Assembly (NCBI RefSeq): GCF_016904885.1 | Contig: NZ_JADWYI010000001.1 | Location: 6,510,001-6,574,000, forward strand | Length of the DNA: 64,000 nucleotides | DNA from: Archangium primigenium | GTDB lineage: Bacteria > Myxococcota > Myxococcia > Myxococcales > Myxococcaceae | Direction: 5' to 3' | Shown here: positions 52,136 through 61,677 of the stretch, in pieces | How positions within the stretch are numbered: the first letter of the stretch is position 1 | Layout of the letters: every line of letters starts with the position of its first letter | Made by a program: the position numbers and the translations under genes | The notes under the pieces: generated by a model | What the model was told of the DNA's origin: nothing | Databases searched by the model: none | The model's input: only the letters and a program-made list of their open reading frames with translations

Positions 52136-54100
52136 TCAAAGCGAGGCGGAGGCCTCGGCCAGCTTCTCCTGGGCCGTCTCCCACCGCGCGTAGAGCGATT
52201 CCAGCTCGGTCTTGCCATCGCGGTGGGCGTCCATGAGCGGCTTGGCCTTGGCGAAGTCGTTGTAGAGCACCGGATCGGCCAGCTGCGCCTCGCGCTCCTT
52301 CTGGGAGGACTCGAGCTTCGCGATGGCCTCCTCCAGCTTCGCGATCTCCTTCTTGAGGGGCCCCTCCACCGTGCTGCGCCGCTGCCGGGCCTCGGCCTCC
52401 AGGCGCTTGCGGTCCTTCTCCGAGGGCGCCGCGACCGCGCCGCCCCGGCCCGAGGGGCTCTCGCCCTGGCCCGCCGCCTCGGCCTCCAGCCGCCGCTGCT
52501 CCTGGTGGTAGAGGTAGTCGTCCAGGTTGCCCGAGTGCGTCTCCACCTTGCCGCCCACCACGTCCCAGACCTGCGTGGACAGGCCGTTGACGAAGCTGCG
52601 GTTGTGGGACACGAACAGCAGCGTGCCGCCGTAGCCCTTGAGGGCCTCGATGAGCATCTCCGTCGAGTCCAGGTCCAGGTGGTTGGTGGGCTCGTCCATG
52701 AGCAGCAGGTTGGAGGGCACGAGCAGGAGCTTGGCCAGCGCCACGCGCGCCCGCTCACCGCCGCTGAGCACGCCCACGGGCTTGTCCACGTCGTCCCCGG
52801 AGAACATGAACGCGCCGAGCACGCCGCGCACGAAGCTCTCCGGCTTGTCCGCCGCGAGCGGGCGCACCTCCTCGATGATGCTGTTGCGCTTGTCGAGCTT
52901 GTCCGCGTGGTGCTGGGCGTAATAGCCCATGACCACGTTGTGCCCGAGCGTCACCGTGCCGCCCTCCGCCGCGAGCTCCCCGGCGACGATCTTCAGGAGC
53001 GTCGTCTTGCCCGCGCCGTTGGCGCCCACCACGGCGATGCGCTGGCCGCGCTCCACCCGGCCCGACAGGCCCGAGTACACCACCGCCTCGCCGTAGCGCT
53101 TGTGGATGTCCTCGAGCGTCACCACGTCCCGGCCCGAGCGCGCCACCTCGGGGAAGCGGAAGTGCATGGTGGCCCGCTCCTCGAGCACCTGCACGTCCTC
53201 CAGCTTCTCCAGCATCTTCGCGCGGCTCTGGGCCTGGCGGGCCTTGGTGGCCTTGGCGCCGAAGCGGTCGATGAAGCCCTGCAGCTCGGCCTTGCGCGCC
53301 TCGACGCGCTCGGCCTGGGCCTGCAGCTGCAGCTTCTCCTCGGCGCGCTGGCGCTTGTAGTCGTCGTAGTTGCCCGAGTACGAGCGCAGGCCCTCCAGCT
53401 CCAGGGCCAGCACCCGGCTCACCTGCCGGTTGATGAAGTCCTTGTCGTGGGAGATGAGCACCACGGCCTTGTTCGAGCGCTTGAGGAAGCCGTCGAACCA
53501 GGCCTGGGTCGGCACGTCCAGGTGGTTGGTGGGCTCGTCCATGAGCAAGAGGTCGGGGTCCTGCAGCAAGAGGCCCGCGAGCGCCGCGCGCATGCGCCAG
53601 CCGCCGCTCAGCGCGCTCGTGGGCTTGAGCAGGTCCGCCTCGCGAAAGCCCAGCCCCTTGAGGATGCGCTCGGCGTGGTGGCGGCCGTAGTGGTCGTCGA
53701 AGTGGTCCAGCTCCGTGTGGAGGTCCGCCAGCGACTGGGCCAGCTCCAGCTGCTCCTCCTCCGAGGCGGACTGGGCGAGCGCGGCCTCCGTGTCACGCAG
53801 GCGCACTTCCAGTGAGTCCCGCCCAGGCACGGTGCTCAGCACCGCGTCCACCACGGAGCCCTCGGGCAAGCCCGCCAGCTCCTGGGGCAGGTAGCCGATC
53901 CGGGCTTTCCGCCGAAAGACGAGTGTCCCCGAGTCGGCGTGCTGCACGCCGGCGAGGATCTTCATCAAGGTGCTCTTGCCCGTGCCGTTGGCCCCCACGA
54001 GGCCGACACGGTCCTTGGGACCGAGGGAGAAGCTCTCCTCGTCGAAGAGAACCTTCTTCCCATAGGAGAGGCTGATGTCCTGCGCGATGACGAGACTCAT
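52136..54100 (-). CDS. ABC-F family ATPase (YheS/Uup-like)
   Basis: A protein of 654 residues with two ATPase domains and no membrane segment. Domain 1: Walker A GANGTGKST, signature ALSGGWRMRAALAG, DEPTNHLD; domain 2: GANGAGKTT, VLSGGERARVALAK, DEPTNHLD. The linker between them is Lys/Arg-rich and helical (KATKARQAQSRAKMLEKLED), as in ABC-F proteins that act on the ribosome E site. The C-terminal coiled coil (KKEIAKLEEAIAKLESSQKE) matches the Uup/YheS branch. Either translation relief or a DNA-related role as for Uup is possible. It is divergent from the Ser/Thr kinase gene. Confidence 0.92.
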   Translation of the reverse strand: MSLVIAQDISLSYGKKVLFDEESFSLGPKDRVGLVGANGTGKSTLMKILAGVQHADSGTLVFRRKARIGYLPQELAGLPEGSVVDAVLSTVPGRDSLEVRLRDTEAALAQSASEEEQLELAQSLADLHTELDHFDDHYGRHHAERILKGLGFREADLLKPTSALSGGWRMRAALAGLLLQDPDLLLMDEPTNHLDVPTQAWFDGFLKRSNKAVVLISHDKDFINRQVSRVLALELEGLRSYSGNYDDYKRQRAEEKLQLQAQAERVEARKAELQGFIDRFGAKATKARQAQSRAKMLEKLEDVQVLEERATMHFRFPEVARSGRDVVTLEDIHKRYGEAVVYSGLSGRVERGQRIAVVGANGAGKTTLLKIVAGELAAEGGTVTLGHNVVMGYYAQHHADKLDKRNSIIEEVRPLAADKPESFVRGVLGAFMFSGDDVDKPVGVLSGGERARVALAKLLLVPSNLLLMDEPTNHLDLDSTEMLIEALKGYGGTLLFVSHNRSFVNGLSTQVWDVVGGKVETHSGNLDDYLYHQEQRRLEAEAAGQGESPSGRGGAVAAPSEKDRKRLEAEARQRRSTVEGPLKKEIAKLEEAIAKLESSQKEREAQLADPVLYNDFAKAKPLMDAHRDGKTELESLYARWETAQEKLAEASASL

Positions 54101-54228
54101 GGCGGGGCGGAGGTGTAACAGCCCCCTCGCGCGACGGGAACGGGCAAGAAGCCCGCCTGCCTCCTCGCCCCCGGGGAATCCGCCCTCGCGGTCCGTCAGG
54201 CCCCCTGCCCCACGCCGCGCGGCTTGCC

Positions 54229-54234
54229 TATACT
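54229..54234 (+). promoter_or_regulatory. Candidate -10 box at kinase start
   Basis: TATACT ends nine bases before ATG 54244. There is no ribosome-binding site between, so the transcript may be leaderless. A TTG-like -35 is not clear in the GC-rich flank. Confidence 0.4.
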
Positions 54235-54243
54235 CCCGAGCCC

Positions 54244-56031
54244 ATGGCTTCCCCCTGCCCTCATTGCGGTAGCACCGAAGGTCCCGATCATCTCTGTGGC
54301 GCCGCGCAGATGGCGCTCATTGGCCAGGTGCTCGACGGCCGCTATCAGATCGAAGACGTGCTCGGCCAGGGCGGCATGGGCATGGTCTTCCGCGCCACCC
54401 AGACGTCCGTGCACCGGCCGGTGGCGGTCAAGACGCTCAACCCCTCGCTCGCGGCCGCGCCGCAGTTCTTCGAGCGCTTCCGGCGCGAGGCGGAGACGGC
54501 CAGCCGGCTGCGCCACCCGAACGTCATCACCATCTACGACTTCGGCCGCTCCCAGGACGGCACCTGCTACTACGTCATGGAGCTCTTGGAGGGCGAGAGC
54601 CTGCGCGAGCTCGTCAAGCGCGAGGGGCCCATGACCCTGCGCCGCGCGCTGGACGTCATCGAGCAGGCGAGCCGGGGCCTGGCCCACGCGCACGAGCAGG
54701 GCGCCATCCACCGCGACATCAAGCCGCACAACATCATGGTGCAGCAGCTGGACGGGCGCGACTTCGTCAAGGTGCTGGACTTCGGTCTGGTCAAGGCGCT
54801 GGAGCAGGAGGAGGAGATGCAGCTGACCTCCACCGGCCAGGTGCTCGGCACGCCCCAGTACATGCCGCCCGAGCAGGCCGGGGGCGATCACGTGGACCAC
54901 CGCTCGGACCTCTACTCCATGGCGGGCGTGCTCTATTACTGCCTCACGGGCACCTCGCCCTTCGGCGCCAACACGGTGCGCAAGGCGCTCACCGCCGCGC
55001 TGACCCAGACGCCGCCCAAGGTGGCCGCCAAGCGCCAGGGCGCGCCCATTCCCCCGGCCCTGGAGGACTTCCTCCAGAAGGCGCTCGCGCGGGAGAAGGA
55101 GGATCGCCACCAGAGCGCGTCGGAGTTCCTCGACGCCATGCAGGACGCGGTGGCGGACGCGAGCGATCAGGAGCTCGACGCCGTGCCGGCCAACTCCGTG
55201 CCCGAGGCCGGCGGGGGCAGCAAGCCGAGCCAGCGCAGTGTGTCGCGCCCGGGCCGCTCCTCGCCGAGCGCCGTGCGCAACCGCCCCGCCGCCGCTGGCG
55301 CGGCACGCGGCTCCACGCCCTCGCCCGCCGCGGCCCGGAGCGGCGGCTCCCAGCCGTCCGGCGTGAGGCCGACGGGAGCCCGCCCGGCCCAGGGCTCGGG
55401 CGCGTCGCGTCCCGGGAGCCCCTCGGCCTCGGGCGTCCGCCAGCGCACGCCGCGCCCGGCCCCCGCGCCCGCCATGGTGGCGCCGCCCGAGGAGCTGGTG
55501 GAGGAGCCGCGCGGCGGGGGCTCGGGCAAGAAGATCGCGCTCATCGCCGTGCCGCTGGTGCTCTTCGCCGCGGGAGGCGCCCTCGTCGCCCTGCGGCCCT
55601 CGCATCCCGAGGCCACTCCGCCCGCCCGGGTGGAGATGAAGGCGCGGCCCGCGGCCCCGGCGCCGTCCACCACGACCGCCGCCCCGACACCGGCCCCCAC
55701 GGCCGCCGCCCCGGCCACGGACGAGCTGCTGCTGCACATCCACTCCACGCCTCCGGGCGCCGCGGTGTTCATCGGCGACATGCAGATCGGCACCACGCCC
55801 ACGGTGCGTCGGCAGAACCGCAACGAGCCGGTGGAGCTGTCCTTCCGGATGACCACGTACCAGGGCGCCACGCGCAAGCTGGACTTCAAGGGCAGCGCCT
55901 CGAGCGAGGAGACGGTGAACGTCACGCTCTCGCCCACGGTGAAGCCCGCGGCCGAGCCCACGTCCCGGCCCGCCCGGCCCGCGTCCCGCCCCACCAAGGA
56001 CAAGGACGACTCCATCACCATCTTCGAGTAG
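54244..56031 (+). CDS. Membrane Ser/Thr protein kinase with zinc-ribbon and PEGA domain
   Basis: A protein of 595 residues. A short Cys motif (CPHCGSTEGPDHLC) opens it, then a Hanks-type kinase (residues 30-295): GQGGMGMVFRATQ, VAVKTLNP, HRDIKPHNIM, DFGLVK and GTPQYMPPEQA are all intact, so it should be active. A low-complexity Ser/Pro/Arg/Gly linker (310-420), a membrane helix near residue 435 (IALIAVPLVLFAAGGALVAL) and a PEGA domain (HIHSTPPGAAVFIGDMQIGT) follow. PEGA domains face outside and often bind surface polymers. The gene stands alone, divergent from the ABC-F gene. Confidence 0.92.
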   Translation: MASPCPHCGSTEGPDHLCGAAQMALIGQVLDGRYQIEDVLGQGGMGMVFRATQTSVHRPVAVKTLNPSLAAAPQFFERFRREAETASRLRHPNVITIYDFGRSQDGTCYYVMELLEGESLRELVKREGPMTLRRALDVIEQASRGLAHAHEQGAIHRDIKPHNIMVQQLDGRDFVKVLDFGLVKALEQEEEMQLTSTGQVLGTPQYMPPEQAGGDHVDHRSDLYSMAGVLYYCLTGTSPFGANTVRKALTAALTQTPPKVAAKRQGAPIPPALEDFLQKALAREKEDRHQSASEFLDAMQDAVADASDQELDAVPANSVPEAGGGSKPSQRSVSRPGRSSPSAVRNRPAAAGAARGSTPSPAAARSGGSQPSGVRPTGARPAQGSGASRPGSPSASGVRQRTPRPAPAPAMVAPPEELVEEPRGGGSGKKIALIAVPLVLFAAGGALVALRPSHPEATPPARVEMKARPAAPAPSTTTAAPTPAPTAAAPATDELLLHIHSTPPGAAVFIGDMQIGTTPTVRRQNRNEPVELSFRMTTYQGATRKLDFKGSASSEETVNVTLSPTVKPAAEPTSRPARPASRPTKDKDDSITIFE

Positions 56032-56043
56032 GGCCGCCCGGGC

Positions 56044-56772
56044 TCAGTCGAAGACGGCCAGGCGGGGGAGCACTTCCCCGCTGCGGCCCTGGACGAAGTG
56101 GTGGAAGCGGTCCGTGTTGTCCGCGGGGTCGGCGTTCACCAGCCACGTGCGTCCGCCCACGCCGCGCGCGCCATCCACGAAGCCGGCCGCGGGCCACACC
56201 GCGCCCGAGGTGCCCACCGCCAGGAACACCAGCCGGGTGTCCCCGCGCAGCAGGAAGTCGCGCACCTGGCGCAGGTTCTCCTCCTCCAGCATCTCGCCGA
56301 ACCAGACGATGTCCGGGCGCAGCAGGCCCCGGCACTCGTCGCACCGCTCGAGGTGGCCCACGGGGTAGACGGTGCGGTCCTCGAAGGGCTTTCGGGTGCA
56401 GTGGGCGCAGCGGGTGCGGAACAGGCTGCCGTGCAGCTCCACCACGCGCTGGCTGCCCGCGCGCTGGTGCAGCCCGTCGATGTTCTGCGTCGCCAGGAGG
56501 AAGCGCTCGCCCAGCCGACGCTCCCACTCGGCCAGGGCCCGGTGGCCGGCGTTGGGCTCGCACGCACCGGCGGCGGCGCGGCGCTCGGAGTAGAAGCGCC
56601 AGACGAGCCGGGGGTCGGCGGCGAAGCCCTCGGGGGTGGCCACCTTCTCCACGGGCTGATCCTCCCAGAGGCCATCGGCGCCCCGGAACGTCCGGATGCC
56701 GCTCTCGGCGGAGACGCCCGCGCCCGTGAGGACGAGGAGCCGGGTGTTGTCATCCAGGTGCAGGCTGTCCAC
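56044..56772 (-). CDS. Sir2-family NAD-dependent deacylase (sirtuin)
   Basis: A protein of 242 residues: LTGAGVSAESGIRTFRGADG, LATQNIDGLHQRAGS with the catalytic His in VVELHGSLFRTRC, a zinc ribbon (CAHC and CDEC) and VGTSGAVWPAAGFV. FYSERR gives the Y-x-x-R pair that in CobB and SIRT5 binds acidic acyl groups, so desuccinylase or demalonylase activity is likely beside deacetylation. GTG 56772 is the start: GGGAGG lies seven bases before it and the sequence upstream has no family similarity. It converges with the kinase gene after 12 bases. Confidence 0.92.
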   Translation of the reverse strand: MDSLHLDDNTRLLVLTGAGVSAESGIRTFRGADGLWEDQPVEKVATPEGFAADPRLVWRFYSERRAAAGACEPNAGHRALAEWERRLGERFLLATQNIDGLHQRAGSQRVVELHGSLFRTRCAHCTRKPFEDRTVYPVGHLERCDECRGLLRPDIVWFGEMLEEENLRQVRDFLLRGDTRLVFLAVGTSGAVWPAAGFVDGARGVGGRTWLVNADPADNTDRFHHFVQGRSGEVLPRLAVFD

Positions 56773-56872
56773 GTGTTGCCTCCCAGGTATCGCGGTCGGG
56801 CCGGGTTCGGGATACACCTGCGCCTCCGCCGGAGCCATCCCCCTTCGGCGCGCGTGTCGAGGAACCACCACC

Positions 56873-57364
56873 ATGGCTGAAGTCACCCTGGATCTGCGCG
56901 GCCAGCCCAAGGCCGAGGCCTACGCCGAACTGGAGCAGCACGTCGAAGCCGTCCTGGAGGGCATCCGCGACGAGGTGGCCGCCATGGCCACCATGAGCTG
57001 CCTGCTGCACCATGCCTTCGGCCACCTCTGGACGGGCTTCTACCGGGTGGTGGAGCCGGGCCGGCTGCTGCGCGTGGGCCCCTACCAGGGCACGCTCGGG
57101 TGCCTGGAAATCGCCTTCGGCAAGGGCGTCTGCGGGACCGCCGCCGCCGAGGGCCGCACCGTCGTCGTCGAGGACGTGCACGCGTTTCCGGGCCACATCA
57201 CGTGTGATGGGCGCTCGGCCTCGGAGATCGTCGTGCCCGTCTTCGGGCCCCAGCGCGAGCTCATCGCCGTGCTCGACATCGACTCCGAGCACAAGGCCAC
57301 CTTCGACGAGGTGGACCGGCGCGCCCTGGAGAAGCTCCTGGGGTGGTTCTCCCGGCGCGCCTGA
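56873..57364 (+). CDS. Free methionine-(R)-sulfoxide reductase (GAF domain)
   Basis: A protein of 163 residues, one GAF domain. It contains the family's three Cys: GCLEIAFGKGVCGTAAAE near residues 83-95 and FPGHITCDGRSASEIVVPVF near residue 115, equivalent to Cys84, Cys94 and Cys118 of the E. coli enzyme, and ends near VLDIDSEH. It reduces free Met-(R)-O with thioredoxin. GAGGAACCACC before ATG 56873 is a fair ribosome site. It is divergent from the sirtuin gene, 100 bases apart, and converges with the glycoside hydrolase gene. Confidence 0.9.
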   Translation: MAEVTLDLRGQPKAEAYAELEQHVEAVLEGIRDEVAAMATMSCLLHHAFGHLWTGFYRVVEPGRLLRVGPYQGTLGCLEIAFGKGVCGTAAAEGRTVVVEDVHAFPGHITCDGRSASEIVVPVFGPQRELIAVLDIDSEHKATFDEVDRRALEKLLGWFSRRA

Positions 57365-57373
57365 GGCCCCGCG

Positions 57374-58639
57374 CTACGGCGTGCCGCCGAAGACGTCCAC
57401 CTCGAAGAGCGAGTAGCCGTAGCCGCTCGAGCGCTTCGTGCCATAGAGGCGCAGGTAGCGCCCGGTGGCGGACAGGTGGGTGAACTCGTCCACGCCCCCG
57501 TCCCCGTTGGTCACCGTGGTGACCGTGGTCCAGGTGGAGCCGTTGCCGGACACCTGGAGCTGGTAGTCCTTGCCGTAGGCGGCCTCCCACTGGAGCTTCA
57601 CGCCGGTGATCTTCTTGGTGGCGCCGAAGTCCAGCACCAGGGACTGCGGATCCGCGAAGGCGCTGCTCCAGCGGGTGCCCAGGTTGCCGTCGATGGCCTT
57701 GTCGGGACCCGTGCCGGCGTTCTCACTGGAGGACGCCGTGGCGCTCACGGGCGTGAGCTTGCCGGCGGTGGGCGGCTGCGTGCCGCCCCCACTGCCCGCC
57801 TCGGGCAGGCTCACGTACAGTCGGCCCAGCTCCGTGAGCTGCCCGGAGGCGCCCAGCAGGTTGATGTGGGGGATCTCGTTGTTGCGGCCGGAGAACCACG
57901 CGTAGCGGAAGACGGCGGGCTCGTTCTCCAGGTAGTCGACCGCCTCGGTCATGTACTTCTTCTGCACGTCCAGGGTGATCTGATCGTGCGGCCGGTCCCC
58001 ACAGGCGAACTCGGTGAGCCAGATGGGCCGGTTGTACTTCTTGAACAGGCCGACGTACCACTTGAGCGCGCTCAGGTCGCACGCGTACCAGTGCACGGCG
58101 ATGTAATCCACCTGGCACGTCTTGCAGGCGGCGAAGAACGCGTCCAGGTAGACGACGGGATCGGTGAACTTCACGCCGCCCTCGGAGACGCAGTCCCCGC
58201 AGTAGTTGACCGCGGGGGACACGAGCTTGAGGTTCTTGCGCCGGGCCACGTCCTCCAGCACCGGCCAGAGCGCCGCGGCCTGGGAGGGCGTCTTGTTCGC
58301 CTGGTAGAGGAAGTTGGGCTCGTTGAAGCCCAGCAGGTACTGCGCCCCGGTGGGGATGGACGCGGCGAGCTCGTCCGCCTTGGGGGTGCCGCCCCACACC
58401 ATGGGCACGAAGGACACGCCCACCGTCGGCGCCACGCTCGCGGCGGTCGTCTCGGGCTTGGGCGACCAGTTGTACCACCAGCTCATGCCGCCCGAGAGCG
58501 CCCGCATGTCGTCGGCGGAGTGGTAGCCATAGCCCAGGCCCCGCTTGGCGCTCTTGGCCTCCGCCGGCGTGGACACGCCGGCGAGGCACAGGGACACCAC
58601 CAGGGACACCGCGAAGCGCGAGGGAGAGAAGAGGGTCAT
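57374..58639 (-). CDS. Secreted GH128-like glycoside hydrolase with discoidin domain
   Basis: A protein of 421 residues with signal peptide (residues 1-28). The catalytic TIM barrel (30-275) has LLGFNEPNFLYQ (acid/base Glu) and PIWLTEFACGDR (nucleophile Glu), as in GH128/Glyco_hydro_cc beta-1,3-glucanases. A C-terminal F5/8C/CBM32-like domain (295-420: ATASSSENAGTGPDKAIDGN, RYLRLYGTKRSSGYGYSLFE) should bind sugar. The likely substrate is beta-1,3-glucan as in fungal walls, fitting the predatory habit of myxobacteria. It ends ten bases after the convergent reductase gene. Confidence 0.85.
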   Translation of the reverse strand: MTLFSPSRFAVSLVVSLCLAGVSTPAEAKSAKRGLGYGYHSADDMRALSGGMSWWYNWSPKPETTAASVAPTVGVSFVPMVWGGTPKADELAASIPTGAQYLLGFNEPNFLYQANKTPSQAAALWPVLEDVARRKNLKLVSPAVNYCGDCVSEGGVKFTDPVVYLDAFFAACKTCQVDYIAVHWYACDLSALKWYVGLFKKYNRPIWLTEFACGDRPHDQITLDVQKKYMTEAVDYLENEPAVFRYAWFSGRNNEIPHINLLGASGQLTELGRLYVSLPEAGSGGGTQPPTAGKLTPVSATASSSENAGTGPDKAIDGNLGTRWSSAFADPQSLVLDFGATKKITGVKLQWEAAYGKDYQLQVSGNGSTWTTVTTVTNGDGGVDEFTHLSATGRYLRLYGTKRSSGYGYSLFEVDVFGGTP

Positions 58640-58688
58640 GGGACGCGGACCCTAACACCTCTTTCCCCGTGAAACAGGCAAACCGGGA

Positions 58689-59387
58689 CTATTTGCCCGG
58701 CGGCCGGGCCATCCGGTCCAGGATGGCCTGTTCGAGCGTCTGGACGACCTCGGACAGGGGCAGCTCGGTGGAGTCCACCCGGAGGGCGTCGTCGGCGGGC
58801 TTGAGGGGCGCCACGGCGCGCGAGGTGTCGTCCTGGTCGCGCTTGACCTGATCCGTCAGCACGTCGTGGAGCGAGCGGTCCACGCCCTTCTGGAAGAGCT
58901 CCTCGAAGCGGCGGCGGGCGCGGATCTCCGGGTTGGCCTCGAGGAAGAACTTGGCGTCGGCGTCCGGGAACACCACGGTGCCGATGTCCCGGCCCTCCAG
59001 GATGGCGCCCTTGGGGGCCTGCAGCGCCAGGCGCCGCTGGAGCGCCAGCAGGCCCTCGCGCACCACGGGGCGGCTGGACACCTGCGAGGCCGCCATGGAG
59101 TTCTCCGGCGTGCGGATCTCCGCGGACACGTCCTCGCCGTCCAGGAAGACGTGGTTGTCCTCGCCCACCACCTCGAAGGACACGCGCACCCGGCCGAGCA
59201 GATCGCCGAGCTTCCCGTCGTCATCGAACGCGATGGACTCGCGCCGGGCCTTGAGCGCCACGCAGCGGTAGATGGCGCCGGTGTCCACGAGCGCGAAGCC
59301 CAGGCGGCGCGCCAGCACCTTGGACACGGTGGACTTGCCCGCGCCGGCCGGGCCGTCGATGGCCACGATGAAGGGTCTCTGTGACAT
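58689..59387 (-). CDS. cmk: Cytidylate kinase
   Basis: A protein of 232 residues: Walker A AIDGPAGAGKSTVSKVLA, DTGAIYRCVALKA, EGRDIGTVVFPDADAKFFL and the CMP-binding region. It phosphorylates CMP and dCMP to diphosphates, needed for nucleotide and phospholipid precursors. Its start (ATG 59387) lies 15 bases after the accA stop, with GGGAGCAC before it; the two genes are likely one operon. Length matches the family. Confidence 0.95.
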   Translation of the reverse strand: MSQRPFIVAIDGPAGAGKSTVSKVLARRLGFALVDTGAIYRCVALKARRESIAFDDDGKLGDLLGRVRVSFEVVGEDNHVFLDGEDVSAEIRTPENSMAASQVSSRPVVREGLLALQRRLALQAPKGAILEGRDIGTVVFPDADAKFFLEANPEIRARRRFEELFQKGVDRSLHDVLTDQVKRDQDDTSRAVAPLKPADDALRVDSTELPLSEVVQTLEQAILDRMARPPGK

Positions 59388-59402
59388 GCGTGCTCCCTGG
59401 CC

Positions 59403-60371
<969 letters not shown>

Positions 60372-60468
60372 GGCGCGGGAGCCCTATCACCCGCCGCCCG
60401 GCCCTGACAACGCGCAACGTTTTACGCGGTGCGCGGAATTCCCACCTCCCCCACCCGTCCAAGCCCCC

Positions 60469-61137
60469 ATGAACGCCCTGCCCCTGCTGCTGACCCTGTG
60501 GATGAGCGCCGCGCCCCCGCCCTCGGCCGCCACCCTCAACACCGAGGGCTTCCGCCTGTACCAGGCGGGCCGCTACGAGGACGCCCTGGAGAAGTTCCGC
60601 GCCGCCACCCGGGCCAACCCCCGCATGGCCCTGGCGCACTACAACGTCGCGGCCACCCTGGGGGTGCTGCGCAAGCGGGGGCAGGTGTGTGAGGCGGAGG
60701 CCTACCGGGAGACGATCGTCCAGTACCTCCAGCGCGCGGTGGCGCTGGACAAGCGCCGGCTGGCACGGGCCCGCGAGGACGCGGACCTGGACGTCATCCA
60801 CGACACGCTGGCCTGGCAGGAGCTCCAGGGGCGCTCCCCGGGCCGGATCGCGGACGTGCCGGAGATCCTCCAGCGGGTGACCTGGTCCCAGCTCACCGCG
60901 GGCGGCGTGGCGCCCCGCGTCACCCTCACCTTTCCCGCGCCCGGGCAGGCCCTGCTCACCACGGTGGGCGTGGACGGGAGGCGGGAGGAGCGCGGCACCT
61001 ACACCCTCCGGGGCCGCGCCGTGACGCTCACCCTGCCCCAGCGCGCGCCCGTCCGGGGCAGCCTGACGGACAAGGGCGCCCTGAAGCTGGGCGCGCTGGG
61101 GACGTTCGTGGACAACCCGCCCGAGTGCGATGCATAG
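60469..61137 (+). CDS. Exported TPR-containing protein of unknown function
   Basis: A protein of 222 residues with signal peptide (MNALPLLLTLWMSAAPPPSA). One TPR pair, NTEGFRLYQAGRYEDALEKF and RANPRMALAHYNVAATLGVL, is followed by a helical region and a C-terminal beta-rich domain (LTFPAPGQALLTTVGVDGRR; ERGTYTLRGRAVTLTLPQRA) resembling a small lipocalin-like sheet. ATG 60469 is chosen because the signal peptide starts there. It lies 75 bases before the next small gene on the same strand. Function unknown. Confidence 0.78.
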   Translation: MNALPLLLTLWMSAAPPPSAATLNTEGFRLYQAGRYEDALEKFRAATRANPRMALAHYNVAATLGVLRKRGQVCEAEAYRETIVQYLQRAVALDKRRLARAREDADLDVIHDTLAWQELQGRSPGRIADVPEILQRVTWSQLTAGGVAPRVTLTFPAPGQALLTTVGVDGRREERGTYTLRGRAVTLTLPQRAPVRGSLTDKGALKLGALGTFVDNPPECDA

Positions 61138-61211
61138 AACGCTTCGCCCGGCGGCGGACTTGGCGACCCGGAAGCCCCTGCGCACCCTTCAATTCAGGGA
61201 GGTGCCGGGGG

Positions 61212-61676
61212 ATGGTGAGACTCGAGGGTCGGCAGTGGGGGTTGGTGGCACTGGTGGCGTTGACGCCCTTCTTCTTCGCCTTCGTGCTGGCGGGCGCGAT
61301 GCCGGAGCTGGTGGAGCCGGTGCTGGGCACGGTGCTCGGCGGCGCGAGCTGGACGCTGGCGGCGCTGCTGGGCCTGGTGGGCGCGGCGCTGTTCGCCGGG
61401 TGCCTGAGCACGCTGTCGGCGGCGTCCGGGGCCGAGGCCTCGCGCACGCGCCGGGCCCTGGATCTGACGGCCGCGTCGCTCGTGCCCGTGGCGCTCTGCC
61501 TCATTCCCGCGCTCTGCCTGCTCTTGTCGGGGCCGGTGCTCGCGCTGCGCCTGGAGCGCGGCACCGAGGTCGTCCGCGAGGAGCCGACGCGCTCGGCCCC
61601 TCAGCGGCTCATGGAAGGCCTGCTGTCGCAGCTGCCGCGGCTGCTCCCCGCGGTGAAGGGCCTGCAGCTGCGCTGA
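61212..61676 (+). CDS. Small membrane protein of unknown function
   Basis: A protein of 154 residues with three membrane helices: LVALVALTPFFFAFVLAGAM, TLAALLGLVGAALFAGCLST and ASLVPVALCLIPALCLLLSG. The C-terminal 40 residues are basic and soluble. GGGAGG lies nine bases before ATG 61212. It ends one base before the stop of the convergent ArsA-like gene. Family not recognised. Confidence 0.75.
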   Translation: MVRLEGRQWGLVALVALTPFFFAFVLAGAMPELVEPVLGTVLGGASWTLAALLGLVGAALFAGCLSTLSAASGAEASRTRRALDLTAASLVPVALCLIPALCLLLSGPVLALRLERGTEVVREEPTRSAPQRLMEGLLSQLPRLLPAVKGLQLR

Positions 61677-61677
61677 C

